NCBI RefSeq assembly: GCF_022213065.1
Contig: NZ_JAKLJA010000002.1
Span: forward strand, 248,001-312,000
Origin: Paraburkholderia tagetis
GTDB lineage: Bacteria; Pseudomonadota; Gammaproteobacteria; Burkholderiales; Burkholderiaceae
Length of the DNA stretch: 64,000 nucleotides
Reading direction: 5' to 3'
In this document: positions 46,878 through 58,266 of the stretch, piece after piece
Position numbering within the stretch: the first letter of the stretch is position 1
Layout of the letters: every line of letters begins with the position of its first letter
The notes under the pieces: model-generated
The model's database searches: none
Told to the model about the DNA's origin: nothing
What the model saw: the letters and a program-made list of their open reading frames with translations, nothing else
Made by a program: the position numbers and the translations under genes

Positions 46878-48340
46878 GCGCTTTTCCGTAGATTCAGACG
46901 AAACAAAAGGGAACGGGCGTAGCCGCGCAGCAGCGGTGTGGTCGCTACCGACCACACGCAGTTGGCCAGCGCCAGCACGACGCCCGCGCCGATCGCGTAG
47001 ATCGCATCGGGCAGCCACCACGCAAGAGCGAGCGCGGCGGCAAGAAAGCTCAGGTGTGCAAACATGTCGACCACGATCGTGCGGCTGTGAATGCGCGAGA
47101 GCCACAGCAGCACGACATAGTCAAAGAGTGCGCGGAACAGCACTGCCGCTGCGGCGCCGGGCAGGCCGAAGCGCGCAATGCCGAGCCACAGCAGCGCCGC
47201 GTAGAGCGGCAGTTCGACGAGGCCCACGCGCGCCGCGGCGGCGGGATTGTTCTGCGACTGGATCAGGATGCGCGTGACGCCCGCCTGCCCGATCAGCCAG
47301 ACCGCGATGATCAGGAAGCGGCCAACCGGCGCGCCATGCCCGGCGATCACGGGGCCCACCCACACACGCAGGAAAGGCTCGAGCACCACGATCGCGCCAA
47401 TCGCGATGGGCGTGAAAACCGCGTTGAGAAATTGCAGCGATTGCGCCGCGATTTCATCGGCATGCTCGCGGTGCAGCGCGGACAGGCGCGGGAACAGCGT
47501 GCGCACGAGCGCGTTGGGCACCATGTTCAGGCGCGTGACGAGGTTCTGCGGCACCGTGTAATAGGTAACGAAGCGCGCGCCCAGGCCCGCGCCCAGCATC
47601 ATGCGGTCGAGCGAATCGGCCACCATCGTCGTGACGCTCGCGACCAGCATCCAGCCGCCGAAATTGAACAGCGCCTTCGAGGTGTCGAAGCGCGGCCCGC
47701 GCAGATGCTTGATGCCGAGCACGCGCAGCGCCGAGTGGCCGAGCAGCAAGCCCGCGAAAAGGCGCGCCAGCACGGCGGCGGCCAGCACGGTCTGCAGGTT
47801 CGGCCCGATGAGCCACGCGGCGCCCAGCGGCAGCAACTGGAACAGGAACGTGCCCAGCGTCTGGTTCGTGTTGTAAATGCCGAAGCGCTCCGCACCGTTG
47901 ATGGCGCCCGCGAACACCCACGAGACGTTCGCGATGGGAATCGCAACCGCGAGCCATGGCAGCGCGAGATAGACCTCGTGACGCAGCTCGGGCGTCACGT
48001 GCGTGAAGTACGCGGTATAGAGCGCGCCGCCCGAGTAGATCAGCAGCCCGCCAATCGCACCGGTGATGAAGTTGAGCCAGAACGCGCTCCAGAATACGCG
48101 CTCGCACGCTTCGGCGTCCTTCGATGCATAGGCCTTCGAAATATGATTCTGCGCGGCCATGCTCATGCCCAGATCGAGCACGCTGAAATAGCCGATCAGC
48201 GTCCACACGAGCGCGATCACGCCGTAACGGTCGACGCCCAGCAGCTTGATATAAGTGGGCACCGTGACCAGCGACACGAAGGTCGGCAGCACGAGGCCAA
48301 ACAGATTGATCGCGACGTTGCGCAGTATGCCTTTATCCAT
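46874..48340 (-). CDS. bceQ: Polysaccharide repeat-unit flippase, Wzx-like (BceQ)
   Basis: A 488-residue inner-membrane protein with about twelve to fourteen helices, of the MOP/PST flippase family. It begins NVAINLFGLVLPTFVSLVTVPTYIKLLGVDRYGVIALVWTL, the typical first helices of Wzx. It should flip the lipid-linked heptasaccharide to the periplasm for polymerisation by BceI. It is co-translated with bceR. Confidence 0.9.
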   Translation of the reverse strand: MDKGILRNVAINLFGLVLPTFVSLVTVPTYIKLLGVDRYGVIALVWTLIGYFSVLDLGMSMAAQNHISKAYASKDAEACERVFWSAFWLNFITGAIGGLLIYSGGALYTAYFTHVTPELRHEVYLALPWLAVAIPIANVSWVFAGAINGAERFGIYNTNQTLGTFLFQLLPLGAAWLIGPNLQTVLAAAVLARLFAGLLLGHSALRVLGIKHLRGPRFDTSKALFNFGGWMLVASVTTMVADSLDRMMLGAGLGARFVTYYTVPQNLVTRLNMVPNALVRTLFPRLSALHREHADEIAAQSLQFLNAVFTPIAIGAIVVLEPFLRVWVGPVIAGHGAPVGRFLIIAVWLIGQAGVTRILIQSQNNPAAAARVGLVELPLYAALLWLGIARFGLPGAAAAVLFRALFDYVVLLWLSRIHSRTIVVDMFAHLSFLAAALALAWWLPDAIYAIGAGVVLALANCVWSVATTPLLRGYARSLLFRLNLRKSA

Positions 48341-48410
48341 ATGTGTTCCGGTAGCGTGCGGCGCGGCGTGAGAATGCGGGCCCTCACATGGAGGGCTCCG
48401 GAGCGGACCC

Positions 48411-50648
48411 TCAGGCCGGCTTCCAGCGGTACATCATCACTTTGCCGCGCGCATCTTCTTCAACGAAGATCAGGTATTCGCCGTTGGGCTGACGGTTTGC
48501 GGTAATGCCGAAGGGCACGTCCACCCAGCCCGAGGTATTGCCGACTTCCGCGCCTGGACCGAACGTGCCGATCTCCTTCGCGCTGTCTTTGTCGTACACG
48601 TGGACGTTGCCCGCGGGCTCGACCACGAACACGTACTGCCCTTCCACGGTGACGCCCGCAGGGGTGACGGGCGGCTTCGCCTTGGGATCCCAGGGCAGAT
48701 GCAGCAGATAGCGTTGCTGCGGGTTGCCGCTCGACCACTTGTCGTAGCGCACGAGCACGCGGCCCGCCTCCTTCACGAAGCCCGGGTCATGCGGCGAGTC
48801 GGCGGTGTAGCCCGCGACGTAAAGCGTGTCGGTCTTCGGCTCGTAGATCGCGCGATGCACCTCGGTAAAAGGCGCGGGCATCTCGTACTGATCGATCTTG
48901 TCGTAGGAGTAGATCGGGTTGCCCTTCGCATCAATGCCGCCGAAGCGAAAACGCGTAATGCCCTTGTTGTCGCGCGCGCGCCAGATATCGCCGCGCGTAT
49001 CGATCCACCAGCCCCAGCCGCCGGCCAGGTGGCCACGGCCCGAATACCGGGTGAACTCGTCGGCGTCGAACGCGCCGTTGCCGTTCGTATCGCGCCAGAT
49101 CCAGTCGCCGCCCGGCGGCGCGTTCGAAATGTGCTGCACCGGCCGCGCCCGCCCGGCGATGAAGCCCGAGGGAATCGCGGTCTCGCCGTCGCGCTGCGGA
49201 TCGAAGCGATAGATCTTCAGGTGATCCGCATACATGTCGGTGAGATAAAGGAACGTGCGACCGTTCAACTGGCGCGCGGTGGGCAGGCCCGGCCACATGT
49301 CGCCGGTAAATACCGGGTCTTGCGGATACCTGAATCGATTGGAGAGGAACCCTACGTATTTCCAGTCCTGCCCAGGCGGCTTCGACAGATCGAGCTCGAA
49401 GCGCTTGTTGCCGGTATAGACGCTATTGGGCCGCGACGGGTCCACCCACGCGCCGTCCACGAACAGCAGCCCTTCCAGGTTCCAGAGACGCTTGCCGGCC
49501 GGCGTATAGCTTTCGAGGGTTGCGCCCAGCCCCGCGCCAATAGTGCCGTGGCGCGGACCGATGCCGTTGGTCGACACGTAGATGTTGCCCTTCGCGTCTG
49601 TGCCCACGCCGGTCAGGCCGTTGAAGCGGCCCGGCCCCGGCCGGCCCGCAGCGCTCGGCGGGCCGGAGAAAATGCCGCCGCGCTCGCCGAGCGTGCCGCT
49701 CTGCTTGTAGCCATTGCCTTCGCGCGAGTAAATGAGGATCTGCTGGCGCGGGCCATTGTCCGCGACCAGCACGCGCTGCTGCGGATCCACGTTCAGGTCC
49801 ACGGGCACCGAGTCGGCGGGCAACTCGATCGTGCTGGAAAGCGGCTTGCCTTCCGCGGAATAGTGCGCGATGCGCGGCGTCTGGCCGGTCACGCTGTCCG
49901 TGATCACCCATAGCGAACCATCGCCCGCAACCGCGATCTTGCCCGGCTCGTGCACGTCGAATTGCGACTTGCGCTGCATCGAGTTCGCGTCGTACACCTC
50001 GATGCGGTTGGCCGTGGTGTGGCTCACGTAGAGCAATGAATCGGTGGCCGCGAGTCCGCCCACGTCGGCCGGCGCGTCCAGGTCAGGATGCGAGACGGCC
50101 GGCATGTCGGCGATCTTGAGGAACGCGCCCGCTAGCTGCGCGTGCGGATTGACCGGATCGGGCGAGGCCTGGAAGGCCGCCGCGCGCTTCGGCTCATCGA
50201 TCGGCCGGCGCGTGACGCCGTACCACTGGCGCCCCTTCTCGGGCCAGACGCCAGGCCCGACCAGACGCCCACGCTCATTGCCCACGGCCACGGCCGCATA
50301 CAGAAAGCGGTGGTTCACAGCCACGGCGTTGCCGCCGTATCCGCCCCAGCCATGCGTGCCGCCCGCAAAGCCGAGCGCCTTGCCATCCTGATACGCGCTG
50401 ATTTCAGCGCCGCTCTCGTCCCATGGCGCGTCCGTGTAGACCTTGCCCTCCGGCGTCACGGCGATGGCGGTGATGTTGATCTGGGTCCACGTACCCTGGC
50501 CGTTGCCGTACGTGTTGCCGATCCACGATGTCGTCACATTGAGTTGCGGCGCGGCGAGGGTCTGTACCGAAGAGGTGCAGACGAACGCACTGAGTGCTGC
50601 GAGCGCCAGCGTCCTGCGCATACGGCGGTCGGGAATCGGAAACGGCAA
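48411..50648 (-). CDS. bceP: Exported beta-propeller-like protein of the bce-II cluster (BceP)
   Basis: A 745-residue secreted or periplasmic protein; enzymatic role unknown. A signal peptide (MRRTLALAALSAFVCTSSVQTLAA core) is followed by many NHL/PQQ-like beta-blade segments (for example VTPEGKVYTDAP, GDGSLWVITDS, DAKGNIYVSTNG). A calcium-type EF loop, DTNGNGAFDADE, lies at about residue 520. TTG at 50648 is used as start: GGAGG lies 7 bases upstream, while the later in-frame ATG (50621) has none. Its place between bceQ and bceO matches bceP, proposed to act on the polymer; that role is not shown. Confidence 0.8.
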   Translation of the reverse strand: MPFPIPDRRMRRTLALAALSAFVCTSSVQTLAAPQLNVTTSWIGNTYGNGQGTWTQINITAIAVTPEGKVYTDAPWDESGAEISAYQDGKALGFAGGTHGWGGYGGNAVAVNHRFLYAAVAVGNERGRLVGPGVWPEKGRQWYGVTRRPIDEPKRAAAFQASPDPVNPHAQLAGAFLKIADMPAVSHPDLDAPADVGGLAATDSLLYVSHTTANRIEVYDANSMQRKSQFDVHEPGKIAVAGDGSLWVITDSVTGQTPRIAHYSAEGKPLSSTIELPADSVPVDLNVDPQQRVLVADNGPRQQILIYSREGNGYKQSGTLGERGGIFSGPPSAAGRPGPGRFNGLTGVGTDAKGNIYVSTNGIGPRHGTIGAGLGATLESYTPAGKRLWNLEGLLFVDGAWVDPSRPNSVYTGNKRFELDLSKPPGQDWKYVGFLSNRFRYPQDPVFTGDMWPGLPTARQLNGRTFLYLTDMYADHLKIYRFDPQRDGETAIPSGFIAGRARPVQHISNAPPGGDWIWRDTNGNGAFDADEFTRYSGRGHLAGGWGWWIDTRGDIWRARDNKGITRFRFGGIDAKGNPIYSYDKIDQYEMPAPFTEVHRAIYEPKTDTLYVAGYTADSPHDPGFVKEAGRVLVRYDKWSSGNPQQRYLLHLPWDPKAKPPVTPAGVTVEGQYVFVVEPAGNVHVYDKDSAKEIGTFGPGAEVGNTSGWVDVPFGITANRQPNGEYLIFVEEDARGKVMMYRWKPA

Positions 50649-51028
50649 GGCAATTCCTCCGGTCGGGTGAATCCGTCTGGATCATGCCGTACATTCACGA
50701 AGAAAAATCGCCCCACAAAAAGCGAAAATAATTCAAAAAAATTCAGTATTCGCCCCGCCTGACGGCGCACAGGCGAAATAAATCGCCGCGCGGAGCGCCA
50801 AGCCCCGTGCGGCGGGCACGGCACGATCTTGTCCCGATTTCGGAAAGGAAACAGAAACGAAACTGCAACGAAATCTTCGCAATGGCGAATTCGCAGTGAG
50901 ACGCATATTCAGCCAATCAAATCGCTTTCATTTTAAAAATCGCAAATCAATATATTTCGGCTTTTTGACCATTTAATTCTTTCTAGAATGAACCCGGACT
51001 ATGCATGCATGAAACAACCGGATAGCCG
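50649..51028. other. AT-rich divergent promoter region bceP / bceO
   Basis: About 380 bases, clearly AT-richer than its surroundings, with several A and T runs (50700-50745, 50925-50990). It must drive bceP-Q-R leftward and bceO-N-M rightward. No confident -35/-10 pair or gene was found. Confidence 0.6.
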
Positions 51029-52114
51029 ATGACCGTAAACAGCCTCGCCAGCCCACCGCAACACGCCCACCGTATCGTCCAGCTCGACGGCTTGCGCGCC
51101 TTCGCGGTACTCGCCGTGTTCGCGCAGCACGCACTGCGCGCGCCGCTCTGGATGGGTGTCGATCTGTTCTTCGTGCTGAGCGGCTTTCTGATCACCGGCA
51201 TCCTGCTCGAACGCAAGTCGCGCGGGCAGTCGTATTTCAGCTACTTCTATGCGCGCCGCGTGCGCCGCATCCTGCCGCCGTACATCCTGCTGATGATCGT
51301 CTCGTCGCTGCTGTTCGGCTTCGGCTGGGCGCACTACTGGCCGTGGTACGCGTTCTTCGCGACCAATATCGGCGACGCGCTGGGCCAGAGCGGCCACGAC
51401 AGCCTCAACATTCTCTGGTCGCTCGCGGTCGAGGAGCAGTTCTATATCTTCTGGCCCTTCGTGGTGCTGTTGCTGCCGCAACGCATGCTCGCCGTGGTGG
51501 CCGCAGCGCTCGTGCTCATCGTGCCCGTGCTGCGCGCGGTCGCGACGCCGTGGTTCGATTCGTTCTGGCCCATTTATTACCTCACGCCGTTCCGCATGGA
51601 CCTGCTCGCGATGGGCGCGCTGCTCGCCGTGCTCGTGCGGCGCGACCGTAACGCGCTCGAACCCTTCAAGGTGCCGGCGGCCATCCTGTTCTTTGCCGCG
51701 CTCGCCGTGCTCGCGTGGCTGCACCTGCATTACCCGCGCTTTCGCGCCGCCAACACGCCGCTCTCGAACGCCATGCTCTACAGCGTATCGCTCGTGCTGT
51801 GCACTTCCACGGTGGTGTTCGCGCTGCAATCGAAGGGCTTCATCAAACGTATGCTCTGCAATCCGGTGCTGGTCTATATCGGCACCATCAGCTACACGAT
51901 CTATCTGATTCACCTCACGATTCTCTATGCGGTGTGGCCGCTCCATTACAGCCGCCCCGTGAGCGCCGCCATCGCGCTCGCCATCACGCTCGCCTATGCG
52001 AGCGCAAGCTGGTTTCTCTTCGAAAAGCGTCTCACGCGCGGCCCGAACCGCCGCCCCCTGCCTGCGCACGCCGCCGTGCGCGAGCATGTGAGCGCCCCCA
52101 CCTCGCAGTCCTGA
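51029..52114 (+). CDS. bceO: Acyltransferase 3 family protein (BceO)
   Basis: A 361-residue inner-membrane acyltransferase with about ten helices. Motifs: IVQLDGLRAFAVLAVFAQHALRAPLWMGVDLFFVLSGFLITGILL and NILWSLAVEEQFYIFWPFVVLLLP. It resembles OafA/NodX-type enzymes that acetylate surface sugars; cepacian is acetylated. First gene of the plus-strand bceO-bceN-bceM run. Confidence 0.88.
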   Translation: MTVNSLASPPQHAHRIVQLDGLRAFAVLAVFAQHALRAPLWMGVDLFFVLSGFLITGILLERKSRGQSYFSYFYARRVRRILPPYILLMIVSSLLFGFGWAHYWPWYAFFATNIGDALGQSGHDSLNILWSLAVEEQFYIFWPFVVLLLPQRMLAVVAAALVLIVPVLRAVATPWFDSFWPIYYLTPFRMDLLAMGALLAVLVRRDRNALEPFKVPAAILFFAALAVLAWLHLHYPRFRAANTPLSNAMLYSVSLVLCTSTVVFALQSKGFIKRMLCNPVLVYIGTISYTIYLIHLTILYAVWPLHYSRPVSAAIALAITLAYASASWFLFEKRLTRGPNRRPLPAHAAVREHVSAPTSQS

Positions 52115-52198
52115 ATCTCGACCCGATTTTCGACTGACGAAACTGGCAAAACTGACAAGCAGATTCCGAATCCACGTTCGCTATTTCAAAGGTACTGA

Positions 52199-54194
<1,996 letters not shown>

Positions 54195-54224
54195 ATTAGG
54201 TGGGCTGCTTGTCGCGGTTCCTGC

Positions 54225-54323
54225 GGTTGTCGCGTTTCCTTGTGTTCGTGTCGGTCTATTAGCGTTGCCCCTGTGCGGGGCAACGCTAATAGACCACCAC
54301 GAAAGCAAGGAAACGCGACAACC
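54225..54323. repeat. 99-bp near-perfect inverted repeat at the bce-II / bce-I junction
   Basis: Two 47-base arms (54225-54271 and 54277-54323) pair at 43 of 47 positions around a 5-base loop. The core is GCGTTGCCCC-TGTGC-GGGGCAACGC, and the outer ends are GGTTGTCGCGTTTCC / GGAAACGCGACAACC. It sits between the convergent ends of bceM and bceK. It may act as a bidirectional terminator, or be a copy of a dispersed palindromic element. Confidence 0.9.
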
Positions 54324-54344
54324 ACCCCAAACAACCAAAGCTAC

Positions 54345-55514
54345 TTAATGCACCCCACCAGCGGCAGAAATAGCTTCAGCATAAACATCAGCGACACGCT
54401 TAGCGATCACAGCATTATCGAAATTCTCCCGCGCATAAGTCTTGCACGCGTCTTCATCAGGCAACTTGATACGCCCAGAAAAAGCGGCATCGATACCTTC
54501 AGCAATCGCGGCAGCACCCGTTTCCGGCAACACGAGATCCTGCGAGAGCCCAGCCACGGCTTCAGGCAACCCACCCACCGGTGTAACCAGCACCGGCGTA
54601 CCCGCCGAAAGCGACTCCACCGTGATAAGCCCAAAGCCTTCAAGCGCCACTGTAGGCACGACACTCAGCGTCGCCGCGCGATAAAGCGATGGCAACTGCG
54701 CATCAGGCACAAAACCCAGCAGCTTGACGTTATCAGTCAATCCCGCTTCATCAATGCGCTGTTGCAGTTCGGCTTCCAGACGTCCGCGCCCGGCAATCAG
54801 CAGCAGCACGTCAGGGTGACGCTGCTTCACCACCTTGATCGCATCGATCAGATCTTCCAGCCCCATGCGGCGCACGAGTCGGCGCACGGCCAGCACGATC
54901 GGACGATTCTGCGGCAATTGCAGACGCAAACGCGCCTCGGCGCGCGTACAAGCCGGATCGAAATGCGCGGTATCCACGCAACCCGGCACGATACGCACAC
55001 GCTCGGGCGAGATCGCATAGCGCTTCGTAAGAATGTCACCAAACGCTTTCGACAACACAATAAGCCGCGACGATCGTTCGTACACCGACTGTTCAAGCGA
55101 ATGCTTGATACGCTGACTCAGCGAGGCCGCGCCTTCGACGAAACTCTCATCGGCCCAAGGCCCCTGAAAATGCGAGACCTGCGGAATACCGCGTGTCACA
55201 TCGAGCCCCGGAAAGGTATAAAGCGCGAAGTGCGAGGAAATCACATCAGGCCGATGGCTCTGAATCTCGCGACGCAGCGCGCGGCGCGCGTCCATCAAGC
55301 GAAACGGCAGCGAGCGAGCGGCCGAGCCGAAGCCCTGGATCGCACCGCCGCTGTCTTCGGCCACTTTGGGGGAGCCGGCCACGACGCCGCGCACGTGCAC
55401 ACCTGCACCCGGCAGCGCCCCCACGAGCGAGTAATACATGCGGTCGAGCCCGCCCGCACGCTCCGGAAACCAGTGCATGCCGATCTGTAGCGAACGGATG
55501 GAATGTTTTGTCAT
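54345..55514 (-). CDS. bceK: GT4 glycosyltransferase (BceK)
   Basis: A 389-residue GT-B glycosyltransferase. It starts SLQIGMHWFPERAGGLDRMYYSLVGALPGAGV; the donor domain holds VALEGFGLITVESLSAGTPVLVTPVGGLPE with the E-x7-E motif. It should add one sugar to the lipid-linked cepacian unit. AAGGAT lies 7 bases before the ATG. Its 3' half (54345-55100) has lower GC and more mixed codon use than bceJ and bceI. Last gene of the bce-I half. Confidence 0.85.
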   Translation of the reverse strand: MTKHSIRSLQIGMHWFPERAGGLDRMYYSLVGALPGAGVHVRGVVAGSPKVAEDSGGAIQGFGSAARSLPFRLMDARRALRREIQSHRPDVISSHFALYTFPGLDVTRGIPQVSHFQGPWADESFVEGAASLSQRIKHSLEQSVYERSSRLIVLSKAFGDILTKRYAISPERVRIVPGCVDTAHFDPACTRAEARLRLQLPQNRPIVLAVRRLVRRMGLEDLIDAIKVVKQRHPDVLLLIAGRGRLEAELQQRIDEAGLTDNVKLLGFVPDAQLPSLYRAATLSVVPTVALEGFGLITVESLSAGTPVLVTPVGGLPEAVAGLSQDLVLPETGAAAIAEGIDAAFSGRIKLPDEDACKTYARENFDNAVIAKRVADVYAEAISAAGGVH

Positions 55515-55526
55515 TTCGTATCCTTG

Positions 55527-56735
55527 TTATGCCCGAATACTGGCGTGTTCTGTCTGATATACACGTGCTTCGTCGTTTGCTTCGTTGCGCACGGTGGCGC
55601 CCGCGTCGCCAGCCAACTGGCGATAGAGCGCGATGTATTGCGAGGCCATGCGCGCCCAGCCGAATTCGCCGGCCAGCTTCGCGGCGGCCTCACCCATGGC
55701 AAGGCGGCGCGGGGTATCATCGGCGAGTTGCAGGATCGCGCCCGCGAGCGCGGGTGCGTCGTCCGGGTCGTCCAGCACGATGCCGCAATCGGGCGTGATG
55801 ATTTCCGCCCCGCCCGCCGTCTGCGCGGTGACCACGGGCAGCCCCGCCGCCATCGCCTCCAGCAGGGAGAGGCTCATTGCTTCGTAGCGCGAAGGAAATA
55901 CGTAAGCATCCACGCTGCGCATCAGCACCGGCATTTCCCGCACCAGACCGAGGAAATGCACGCGCGAGGCAATTCCCAGTTCGCGCGCCATCTCCGGGTA
56001 CGGGCTGCCGGGCAGGTAGCCCGCCACCGCCAGATGCACGCGCTCGGGCAGTTGCTTGAGTGCATGCAGCACGGTGCCGAGATTCTTGCGCGGCGTGCGC
56101 AGGTCGCCCACGAAGAGCAGGAAGAACTTGTCTTCCGGCAGTTCGAACTTCGTGCGGTCGGCGCTGGCCGAGGCGAAGCCGCGCGTATCCACGCCGTTGT
56201 AGATCACGTCGAGCCGCTCGACGGGGTTGCCGCCCGAGGCGACGATCTCGTCGGCCACTTTGCGCGAGACGGCCGCGATCACGCGCGAACGCCGGTAGGC
56301 CCAGCGCTCCAGCACCGCGTTGGCGCGCGTGTAGATGGTCTGGTACGCCGACCATACGCCGCCCGTAAGCGCGAACGGGTAATACTTGCTGCGCCCCCAG
56401 CCGCCGTGCACGAAGTGCGCGGTGTTGACGTCGGCATGCGCCCACGTGATGAAGCCGTTCACATGCAGCACGTCGTATTCGCGGCGATGGCGGCGCAGCC
56501 ACAGCGCGCTCTTGAGCGCGAACACCTGCTGGCGCAGCAGATTGGTCGGCCACGCGCGCGAAGGCTGCACCGGCACCCACTTCACTTTCGGATGCGCCAG
56601 CAGTTCCGGCGCGACATGCGAAGCCACCAGCGTGACCTCGAATCCTTCGTCGAGGGCCGCGCGCGCGATTTCGTGATTGACACGCCCCTGGCCGTCGTTG
56701 TGGCGCACCACGTGCGTGACGATTGCGACTCTCAA
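55527..56735 (-). CDS. bceJ: GT4 glycosyltransferase (BceJ)
   Basis: A 402-residue GT-B glycosyltransferase beginning (M)RVAIVTHVVRHNDGQGRVNHEIARAAL, with donor motif PSRYEAMSLSLLEAMAAGLPVVTAQTAGG. The start is TTG: its bases overlap the stop of bceI (TTGA), and GGAGG lies 7 bases upstream inside the bceI end. Upstream in-frame ATGs lie inside bceI and were not used. Translationally coupled to bceI. Confidence 0.87.
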   Translation of the reverse strand: MRVAIVTHVVRHNDGQGRVNHEIARAALDEGFEVTLVASHVAPELLAHPKVKWVPVQPSRAWPTNLLRQQVFALKSALWLRRHRREYDVLHVNGFITWAHADVNTAHFVHGGWGRSKYYPFALTGGVWSAYQTIYTRANAVLERWAYRRSRVIAAVSRKVADEIVASGGNPVERLDVIYNGVDTRGFASASADRTKFELPEDKFFLLFVGDLRTPRKNLGTVLHALKQLPERVHLAVAGYLPGSPYPEMARELGIASRVHFLGLVREMPVLMRSVDAYVFPSRYEAMSLSLLEAMAAGLPVVTAQTAGGAEIITPDCGIVLDDPDDAPALAGAILQLADDTPRRLAMGEAAAKLAGEFGWARMASQYIALYRQLAGDAGATVRNEANDEARVYQTEHASIRA

Positions 56736-58264
56736 TTGGAGACCTCCATGTTGCGGGCCTGGAGACGAGTCAGCTTGCTCCAGTGGCCCGCGCCAAGAAT
56801 GGAAAACACACTCGAAAACAGCAGCAGACCGCCCGTGCCGACCAGCGAGTTGGTGAACACGAGCATCGCGAAGATCGACACCATGAGGCTCATGCACGCG
56901 CAGACGTAGCGGTCCTCGGGCATGCGCAGCGCGATGCGCAGCGCGCGCACGATGAGCCACAGCACGCCCGACATATACATCAGCGTGCCGGGCCAGCCGA
57001 GCACGAACGGGATGTTCATCACGCCGCTGTCGAAGCTGCCGTACTGGCCGAGTTGGCCGTTATTGCTGGAAAGCTTGGTCGATGCGCCGGTGGCGCCCAG
57101 GCCTTCGCCCGTCACATCGGTGAAGGCCTTTTTCGCGAAGTCGGCGTAGAACTGGTTACGCGCTGCATAGCTCTGGTCGTCCTTCAGGTTCACGAGCGTA
57201 TCCAGGCGCTGCTGCATGCGCTCGGCCACGGGGCCGAAAGTCAGCAGCGGCACGCACACGCCCGCGAGCACGAGCGCGCTCACGATGATGCGAATACGCA
57301 CCTTGTTGCTCGACTTCATCAACTGGATCACCATGGCGATCGCCCAGCCGCCCCAGGTCGAGCGCACCAGCGATAGCGCGAACGCGAAGAAGCCGAACGC
57401 CGCCGCAACCCAGCGCACGCGATGCTTCGCGGCCATCACGAGCACCATCGCGCCCATCATCGCGAACGCGAACGGGCCCGAGGAGTTCATCGTGCTGAAC
57501 ACGCGCACGCCCAGCGGCACCGGATCGCCCTGCGAGTTCATGTCGGAGCCGATCATCCACATGGCGTCCCACGGCGGCATGATGAAGAACTGCACGAGGC
57601 CGTAGGCGCCCATCACGAGCATGCCGTAGATGAACGTGTTGACGATGGTGTCGCGGCACTCGGGATACTGGCGCGTGAGCACCATGATGTGAAAGCCGAT
57701 CAGGAACGGATAGATCCAGTTCGCCAGGTCGTAGACCGCGGCGGCGGGGCCGCTGCCCACCACGCCCACCACGAACCCGTAGCCGATGCCGAGCATCGCG
57801 AGCAGGATCGGCAGCCCGCGACGCTGCGCGAGCAGCGGGTAGTAGCGCAGCAGCGAAATCCCGCTGATCATCGTGACTGCGAGCGGCGCAACCTGAATCA
57901 GGCTCGTGGGCGTGAAGCCGCCCTTGCCGAAGTCGGCGAGGCGCCGCACCTCGGGGCTCAGGAACCATAGCCACCACATGTAGCCGATATAGCGAACCGG
58001 ATTCACGAAGTAGAGCCAAAAGCCCACGCCGATGGCGAGCACCGGAAACGCGAGCGTGAGCACCGTACCCTGGTGCGCGAGAATCAGCAGCGTCGTGAGG
58101 GTCCACAGCGCGATCACCGGCAGCGTATCGCGGCCGAGCGCGCGGCGCAGGCCTGAGCGCTTGCGTGCGGCCGATGCTGCGGGTGCTGCCGGCGCGGCGG
58201 CACGCACCGTGATGGGCCGCGAAGGCGGCGGTGGCGGAGAAGGAACAGCAGACGGAATACGCAT
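56732..58264 (-). CDS. bceI: Exopolysaccharide polymerase, Wzy-like (BceI)
   Basis: A 510-residue inner-membrane protein with about eleven to twelve helices and a large periplasmic loop (about residues 330-390, QQRLDTLVNLKDDQSYAARNQFYADF). The N-terminus is proline- and alanine-rich and cytoplasmic. This is the Wzy/O-antigen-ligase type that joins flipped repeat units. It starts 2 bases after the bceH stop and overlaps bceJ. Confidence 0.85.
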   Translation of the reverse strand: MRIPSAVPSPPPPPSRPITVRAAAPAAPAASAARKRSGLRRALGRDTLPVIALWTLTTLLILAHQGTVLTLAFPVLAIGVGFWLYFVNPVRYIGYMWWLWFLSPEVRRLADFGKGGFTPTSLIQVAPLAVTMISGISLLRYYPLLAQRRGLPILLAMLGIGYGFVVGVVGSGPAAAVYDLANWIYPFLIGFHIMVLTRQYPECRDTIVNTFIYGMLVMGAYGLVQFFIMPPWDAMWMIGSDMNSQGDPVPLGVRVFSTMNSSGPFAFAMMGAMVLVMAAKHRVRWVAAAFGFFAFALSLVRSTWGGWAIAMVIQLMKSSNKVRIRIIVSALVLAGVCVPLLTFGPVAERMQQRLDTLVNLKDDQSYAARNQFYADFAKKAFTDVTGEGLGATGASTKLSSNNGQLGQYGSFDSGVMNIPFVLGWPGTLMYMSGVLWLIVRALRIALRMPEDRYVCACMSLMVSIFAMLVFTNSLVGTGGLLLFSSVFSILGAGHWSKLTRLQARNMEVSN

Positions 58265-58266
58265 GA

